Shown: piece after piece, positions 55,322 through 64,000 of the stretch | Layout: each line of letters starts with the position of its first letter | Position numbering within the stretch: the stretch's first letter is position 1 | Source: Mastigias papua | Taxonomy: Eukaryota; Cnidaria; Scyphozoa; Rhizostomeae; Mastigiidae | DNA: 64,000 bases | Reading direction: 5' to 3' | NCBI GenBank assembly: GCA_964019165.1 | Contig: OZ025275.1 | Location: 186,001 to 250,000 of the forward strand | Notes under the pieces: generated by a model | The model's input: the letters and a program-made list of their open reading frames with translations, nothing else | The model's database searches: none | What the model was told of the DNA's origin: nothing | Made by a program: the position numbers and the translations under genes

Positions 55322-57931
55322 CTAGTCATCCTTTTCTTTCTGTGCTTTCTCTCTTATTGCTCTCTTCTTCATAATTCGATAAAACAATGCTGGGTAAAAA
55401 TTCTTCAACAAAATTCCTAAATTTGTTTTGATATCTGCAATTATCACATCTTCTTCCTGGCACTCTACAGCCTTGATAATATCCATGGCAACATAGCTTG
55501 GTTCCATTCCTTGAGCAGTGGTTGGATCAACAACTATGAAAACAACTATGATCAGTAAACTAAGCACACACTAAATTGAATAGTTTCATACATTATCATG
55601 GAATGTATACCCAATCTAATGTACCTACATTAAAAATGAAGATGTGGTTATCAAGTATGATCCTGGTTGAATTCTCTATTCAACAGTATCATATTCCTTT
55701 CAACAAGAACATATCACATACAAATGGGTAAAGGAGGGTTTTCATTTTAGAGGGAGAGACCACAAACTGTCAACCAAAATAAACAAGAAGAATGGTCAAG
55801 ATTGAAGACAGCTTCCCAACACAAATTCCAGAATGTGTTCATGATGAATATTGTTCAATCATATTGAGATGGAGCTATTTTCCAAAAACACTGTTGTTTT
55901 TCTACATAAAATGGGACTGCATACTCTTGTATAGCTCAGTTTGTACCATATACTACTGCAAAATGTGAAGATTATAAAATTAACTAGCTGAGCTGCAGGG
56001 TGAAGATAAGAGCTTTTTCAAGAGTTCTTGGAAGTTGAAATTAGAGACATTTGGAATCTAGAAATAAACATATCTAGAAAGCCACCAAAATTTTGCAAGA
56101 TGAAAAATATCAATATTACCTCCATATTGGCTGCCATCTCCACTCTTTGCATTCACTGACAGATTTGTGCGGATATATCCAGGACTAACAACTGTGACAT
56201 TAACATTGTATTCAGCTACTTCCGATCGAAGACAGGAGAAGAATGCATCAAAAGCATGTTTACTGGCTGCATCTAAAATGAGTAATCTTCTATATATAAC
56301 AAATCAACTCTTAAAATTACTTTGTTTATTACATATCATCCAAGATAACTTTGAATCAAATGATCACAAGCACTGAGCTGAATAATTTCCCAACCTTTCC
56401 TGCCTTCCAACGCAATAAACTTAGACTACCACTGTTTCAAAGAAATAACTTCCTGATAAAAAAAGGACAGCAAAAAACTACTCTTATCTGTTTTGATCAT
56501 GTTGAAAAGGGTCTTACAAGCTGAACGGAATGGAATTGACACTTTCCCTTGAACACTGCTAACTGCTACAATATGACCTTGCTTTCTTCTAATCATTGAT
56601 GGAAGGAAACCTACAACAAAATAAATATCATGCTTCTTTAACATAATCCAATTGACTTGATACATAGTTTAACACTATACACAACAATATCTTTGAGCAT
56701 CTAGAGTCCAATAGGAATGAAATAGATTGCAGTGCAATGATATTTCAAAAACCAACAGAACATAGCAAACAAAATAAAATTCCACAAGGCATATTTATGA
56801 TCATTATTGTAATTACCACAAAGATTTATGGAGGGCTGCCCTTCAGGCAGAGCTCATAGATAGAAAAGGCATCATATTTCATTCAAATTTGAAAATTTAG
56901 TCCTTAAAATAGCTATTTATTCAAAGATTATGCAGGCAATATATCTTACATTTTGTTAGAGAAACATGCCCAAAGTAGTTAACCCTCATCAATTCATTAT
57001 GCACAGCCATGTCAGTCTCTAGAATGCTACCTCTGTAGCTGACACCAGCATTGTTAACCAGGATATCAATGTACCCATAATGCACCAAGGCCTCTTCACC
57101 AGTTTTGGATAAGCTGTCAATATCATTCAAATCAACAGAAAGCACTTTTGGTTCTTCAAAATCATCTTTCTGTATAAAGATTTCCACAAGAATAAATTAT
57201 AAGCAATGTTTTTCATATTAGAGCTATGGTGAAGTGTTTCAGAGCTGCAGAACTACTTTAACTGCCATATAATGAGTAAACTAACAACTTTAAAATAAAT
57301 ATGAGATATTGGCACCAGAGGAAAATTAAGGTAAGTCATGTTGTAGTACTTGTAACTCATACAGTGACTAATTGATACAAACATGTCCTTTACTCAGTGA
57401 AAAACAACATTGAAAACAGGAGCACATTATGTATCATTTCTAGATATATTTGATGTTAAAACATATCTATAAATATGTATGCTTACATTTCCATATTTCT
57501 TGACAATATCATCTTTGATGTAATTCAGTCTATTTACATTTCTTGCAGAGAGGATGACTTTTGCACCTGCTTCCACGAACTTATATGCACACGCTGGAAA
57601 AAACAACATATGCCAAAGGTTCTAGTTAAGATCAACGTCTGCATCAACTACCATGTACCAACTTTGGCCAATGTACACTACTGAATAAATACATGCATGT
57701 CCAATGTTAAACAATTTCTACAATACTGCTTCGGGTGGTGACAGAATGCAACAGAACAAAAAGCAAAACAGGCACAGAGGCGCGAAAAATACCTTCGCCT
57801 AAACCTGACGATGCACCAGTTATTAGAACAACTTTGTCCTTTAAATCATAGACTTTTCTTGGTGCAAAAAACACCTTTTTAACGAGCCAAATAACACCTG
57901 CAGGTATTACAAATACAATGAAGAAGATCAT
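55322..57931 (-). CDS. DHRS7B: Dehydrogenase/reductase SDR family member 7B (DHRS7B), 6 exons, complete
   Basis: Exons (minus): 57931-57793, 57593-57487, 57169-56950, 56610-56518, 56272-56120, 55533-55322. All boundaries are GT/AG with matching phases; product 307 residues (human DHRS7B 325). A hydrophobic N-terminal anchor ([16 protein letters not shown]) is followed by the NAD(P)-binding motif TGASSGLGE. The structural motif NNAG is in [13 protein letters not shown]. The catalytic Ser lies in AVSSVQGK and the YxxxK motif is YAASK, followed by [13 protein letters not shown]. In mammals this enzyme (PexRAP) reduces 1-acyl-DHAP in ether-lipid synthesis at peroxisomes/ER; the exact substrate here is inferred from family. 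The C-terminus is highly charged ([10 protein letters not shown]). The gene is head-to-head with ATPAF2. Confidence 0.95.
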
Positions 57932-58109
57932 TTTTTGAAAAATTATCCTTGTCAGTCAGCCACGGTCAACCAATGACAAAATGACATGTAAAAAACGGTG
58001 TCTCAGTGCAATGTTGCAGTGTCAGCAATAACAAAATCTTGACTACGAGGCTGGACAGGGAGCATACGAATATAAAAGTATATAAATTTCCACGAAATCC
58101 ATACGAACA
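57932..58109. promoter_or_regulatory. Shared divergent promoter of DHRS7B and ATPAF2
   Basis: Only 178 bp separate the two start codons, so both promoters must overlap here or extend into the genes. A CCAAT box lies at 57,970-57,974 and TATAAA-like motifs at 58,071-58,086. The second is very close to the ATPAF2 start, so it may not be a true TATA box. Confidence 0.8.
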
Positions 58110-61100
58110 ATGAATGGAACCTTAACATTCCCCAAAGCGTGGTGCAACTTCTTTCGGAGAAGAGGAATATTTTACAGATCGTTTAGCCTTTTACGAAGTA
58201 AGGTAGCTTTGTTTTTTTGTTGGAGAATATATGGACAATAGCCAGAGATACCCCTAGGCCTCCAGATCTAGGAGAGCCAAGAGTAAAAATTTTCAGACTT
58301 ATCTTTTTGACTCATGTTTGCCAACAGGAGCTAGTGTGTTGGAAACTTTGCAACAAACCCGAAAAATGTGACAAAGGTCTCATTAGGAGGGGCAGAGGCT
58401 CCTCCTGGCCCTACCCCCCCCCCAACGATGCCTTTGGGATTAGCCCAATTGTAGCTTGGTATGCAGTATAGTACGAAGCCCCCTTTCGTAATATTATATA
58501 CCTAGCAGGTTTACAGCAGCACTGTCGACGTCATATACGACAGAAACTTCCTTGATAACAAGCTCTTCCATCCCCACTTTGGACAATATTGAGTTAAGCA
58601 GGCTTTACTAGAGCAAGCAAATCGATTTGCTCTTAAAATGGTAGACAGACCTTCACATTACAATTTTAGCTATCAGTTATTTGTACACTCTCTTTCTTGT
58701 TTGTTGTTAGCAAAAACTCGATTTTATGAAAATGCATCATTCACAGAAAATGAAGGTTGGTATATAATAAATTATATATTATGTTTATAGCAGCTTACTT
58801 ATTTTACATGATCCTTCTTGCATGAACCCAAATGATTTATGAAATGACATTTCCTTTGTTCTAGGTGTTCAGTTCATTTCATTTCATTTCCAGGTTTATA
58901 TTACATACAGTTGGATGGAAAAACAATAAAAACTCCTTTGAAGAATAATTTATATGCACCAACAAAGCAGCTTGCTTTGGCTGTTGTATCTGAATGGAGC
59001 TCACAAAGAAGTCATATAAAGCCACATCAAATGCATTTGGTGATTATTCTATATATCTTTCCATGGTTAACATGTTAATTCTCTCAGTGGTATTGTATTT
59101 TTGTGTCATTACTTGCAGGGGCAGATCTAGACTGGGTTGACTGGGTTCAAAAACCCCGTCAAAATTTTAAAATTGCATTTCAAGTTATGATGATTGTTAC
59201 TATTTCAGATTTTGACTAGATTTCTTTTAATCCTTTGTCAGGCATAGAGTTTGACAAAGTATGAGTTTTTGTCATCCTTCCTGTCCTCTATCACCATTGT
59301 CCCTCTCCTTACAATTGAATGAATGCCAGAATATATATATTGTTTTCTATTTGTAACACAACATAATATACAATTGACCAGAAGAATGTTTATTCTATAT
59401 CACTTAGCACATCAAGTGCTTCTACTTATCCTAAATAGCTTCTGTGGAATATCTATGACTCTTGAATTCCATAAGAGCAGGAAATTTGAACCTAGTGACT
59501 CATTCATTCACAGCTTTGAACTCACAGGGTTTGACTGGGTTGAGATTGGAAACTCACTCATCAGAGAGTACTTAGGCTGTTCGAATGGAACTATGGCAAC
59601 ATTTAAATTTAGCTAATAATAGAACATAACAACAGGTCAATTTTTTCACTAAATCAGTGAATAAAACAAATTTTAATGAATTCAGTGAAACATTGGAGAG
59701 ACTTGACAGGGACTAATGATAAGAATAATAACAATAATAATAATATTTAATTGGGTTAGATAATACTATATAGTTATCCATCCTTCAACTGGTATGGCAT
59801 TGAAATGTTTTGAAAATGGGCGTGTCTGAAGTTCCAAAAGGGCGTAGTCCCATATATGTCAAATCCGAGCCTAATTACAAGATCTGCTGGATCCATGCCT
59901 GACTGGCATGGTATAAAGTGCTAGATATTGTTATTGCAGATAAAGCTTACTAGGTCGACAAGGAAAACAGTTCTCCATCCAGGTGATGCTTCATAACTCT
60001 CAAAAGGATTCAAGTTGTTTCTTCTTTCCAGACAGCATTGTGCAACACATGTATTGACAACCCAGAGCATTTGTCAATGACTGAAATGATTGAGAACACA
60101 TTAGCATACTTGCATTCTGATACTCTCTGGTAAATATATCAGATTTGTATTATTTATCTTCTCAAATATTTCTCAATTCTATTAGAGTTTAGTTTGTAAC
60201 TACTGTATAGTCTGCTGTTGTAGGTGATTATTACATATCTAGCAGACATCCATAGCTAGTAAACTATTAACGTTCATCTGATTTTCATAGTGTAAGAATT
60301 CCTCAAGATGAATCAGAAGTGATGTCAAACTTGCAGCAACAAAAATGGACTCCAGTGGTAGATTGGTTTAACAATAGGTACTATCAAACTTCATCTCATC
60401 ATCAAATGCATTCTAAACTTACTGATATTGAACATATAATTGTAGGAAGATTTTCATATCCTAACATTAGATATTTATACAAAGTTTTAGTAATGTTGTA
60501 TACTTTGTCTTAGTGTGTGTTTTTGTACATAGATTTTCAGTTCAAGTTCATTGGAGTACTGACATGTTTGGTCTAGAACAGCCAAAGCAAACAATACAGA
60601 CAATGAAGAATTTCCTCTCCAGTATGAATTATTGGCAACTTACAGGTGTGTTGTTCATTTCATTTTTACTTTCATCCTCTGAGAACTAGACATTAAATTA
60701 GACTCTACCCTTTGGGTGTGCTTAGCATAGTAATGATTCATTGAATTATTTCATTTATCAACTTAATTTTTACAGGTCTTAGATTCTCAATTGATGCTTT
60801 GAAGTCTTTTATCATCCCATTTGCTGTAATTGAAAATCACCTTTCTTTGGAAGATGCGGTATACCTATCAAGACTGGAAGTTCAGATGCAGGTGCATACA
60901 TTGTTTCATATTTTGTTAACAATCATAGTAGCCACTATCAGAGTTTCAAAATTCTGTCATCTATCAATAACATACCATCCAATGATCATTGAATATCAAA
61001 ATCACTAAGAAATCACTAAGAAACTTTTAGAACAATAAATAGGCACTCAAGACCTATTCACCATTGTTTACTTGAAGATACCAAGTACTTCAGGTAAACA

Positions 61101-61548
61101 ATGGTGAATAGGTTCTAATTGGCCACTCAAAGGGCCAAATAGATGCATTATTCATCATATCACGTGTATCCGCATCTGGCAATATTCTTCGGTTCACCTT
61201 TCGGTCATAATCCAATGTTTCATACTCTGACAAGTGTTGGACGAAAAAGCTTTCAGTATGTCTAGAACATCTTGCTGCTTTGTCATGCTGTAATATATTT
61301 ATTTTATGGTCCTTTTCAATTACTACCTGCATCCTTCATTTACTTGGTATTTTACCCTTCCTTTAGACCTTTTTAATTGCATGATCCTTGTGAAGTGGAT
61401 GTGCATTTTGAATGTTACAAACTGTGATTTTTAGATGGAAAAATGGGGAAATGTTGAATGGTATCATGAAGTTGAACAATCAAACCAAATGTCACTTCTG
61501 TCAGCAGGAATATTATTTTATAAACTATGCTCTCAGGTAAGACACTGA
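58110..61548 (+). CDS. ATPAF2: ATP synthase F1 complex assembly factor 2 (Atp12), 8 exons
   Basis: Exons: 58110-58197, 58711-58755, 58894-59039, 60032-60129, 60291-60377, 60533-60645, 60776-60891 and 61435 to 61536 or 61548. Phases match at GT/AG junctions throughout. The product is about 268 residues (human 289). Family landmarks are RFYENASF, LDGKTIKTPLKN, LAVVSEW, MHLTALCNTCIDNPEH, WTPVVDWFNNR, LSLEDAVYLSRLEVQMQ and EKWGNVEWYHEVEQ. The N-terminus is basic and rich in Arg, Phe and Trp with no acidic residue, consistent with a mitochondrial targeting peptide. Atp12 chaperones the F1 alpha subunit during ATP synthase assembly in the matrix. The end is ambiguous: reading on through a perfect donor (CAG|GTAAGA) at 61,536/61,537 gives VRH and a stop at 61,548, close to the human C-terminus. 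A further small exon cannot be excluded. Confidence 0.94.
59040..60031. other. ATPAF2 intron 3, nothing recognised
   Basis: A 1-kb intron with AT-rich sequence and short repeats such as AATAATAAT near 59,730. No gene, tandem array or bounded transposon is visible. Confidence 0.5.
61052..61113. other. Short near-perfect hairpin in ATPAF2 intron 7
   Basis: Arms of 26 nt (61,052-61,077 and 61,088-61,113) pair with a single G.U/A.C-type mismatch around a 10-nt loop. Size and pairing resemble a microRNA precursor or a small foldback element. No family is recognised. Confidence 0.65.
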
Positions 61549-61789
61549 CAGGAGTGCTAATGACAGTATTTAAGTACAGTGTATGCAGTAGCCTTGGATT
61601 TTCAATGCTAAGTATTCAAGTTGTTTCCGCATATCTAAATGTGTAATGCAAGAATGCCAAGGAAAGACTTACTTCTTCTATCTCCATTTCTAATCATGAC
61701 ATGAGAAATGAAACAAATGAATCTTTTTGAGATGAAATAGAATATATATACATGCATTTTTGAAAAATGCGGAAAATGTGGCTGGTATG

Positions 61790-63959
<2,170 letters not shown>

Positions 63960-63963
63960 AAAG

Positions 63964-64000
63964 GCTCAAATGGGACTCGAACTTATAATCCTCGCCTTTG
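63964..64000 (-). other. Possible tRNA or tRNA-derived SINE B-box at the window edge
   Basis: The minus strand reads AGTTCGAGTCC, close to the RNA polymerase III B-box consensus GGTTCGANNCC. The flanking T-stem pairs poorly. The rest lies outside the window, so a true tRNA, a decayed tRNA and a SINE cannot be separated. Confidence 0.3.

Noticed and set aside
58217..58471. Plus-strand 84-codon open frame in ATPAF2 intron 1
   Set aside because: It lies between two confirmed ATPAF2 exons with good splice sites and has no recognisable motif.

Overview
The window is nuclear DNA of a multicellular animal. It is AT-rich, and its genes have many short exons with GT/AG introns. Four conserved animal genes can be rebuilt exon by exon, with matching intron phases and conserved family motifs. 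Protein similarity and transposon content suggest a non-vertebrate, perhaps early-branching, metazoan. The species cannot be fixed from this sequence.

Layout. 1-14,029 is a 107-bp satellite array of about 131 monomers that runs off the left edge. 14,757-40,588 (minus) is a complete 16-exon ecdysoneless (ECD) gene. 41,644-51,699 (minus) is a transmembrane channel-like (TMC) gene lacking only its first coding exon. 55,322-57,931 (minus) is a complete 6-exon DHRS7B-type short-chain dehydrogenase/reductase gene. 58,110-61,548 (plus) is an 8-exon ATPAF2 gene (mitochondrial F1-ATPase assembly factor, Atp12). It is divergent from DHRS7B, with only 178 bp between the start codons. The rest, to 64,000, is TA repeats, a long perfect hairpin and unrecognised sequence.

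Most repeats sit inside introns. ECD intron 6 (14.5 kb) holds a 26-bp tandem repeat, a very young Ty3/gypsy LTR retrotransposon (19,026-26,557), a 34-bp minisatellite of about 89 copies, and a decayed intronless NAA15 pseudogene. That pseudogene is itself interrupted by a 21-bp minisatellite and a small hAT-like element. ECD intron 3 holds a decayed LINE followed by further copies of a LINE-associated tail. ECD intron 1 and the region upstream of TMC hold two copies of one terminal-inverted-repeat element. The second copy carries a nested Harbinger-like MITE.

The four genes do not form one pathway: ECD acts in splicing and cell-cycle control, TMC is a membrane channel-like protein, DHRS7B is an ER/peroxisomal lipid reductase, and ATPAF2 assembles mitochondrial ATP synthase. 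The most unusual signals are the MYND zinc finger in the retrotransposon Pol N-terminus together with a textbook -1 frameshift cassette, the indel-free satellite whose monomer resembles a tiny intron plus a 13-codon exon, and the layered insertions in ECD intron 6.
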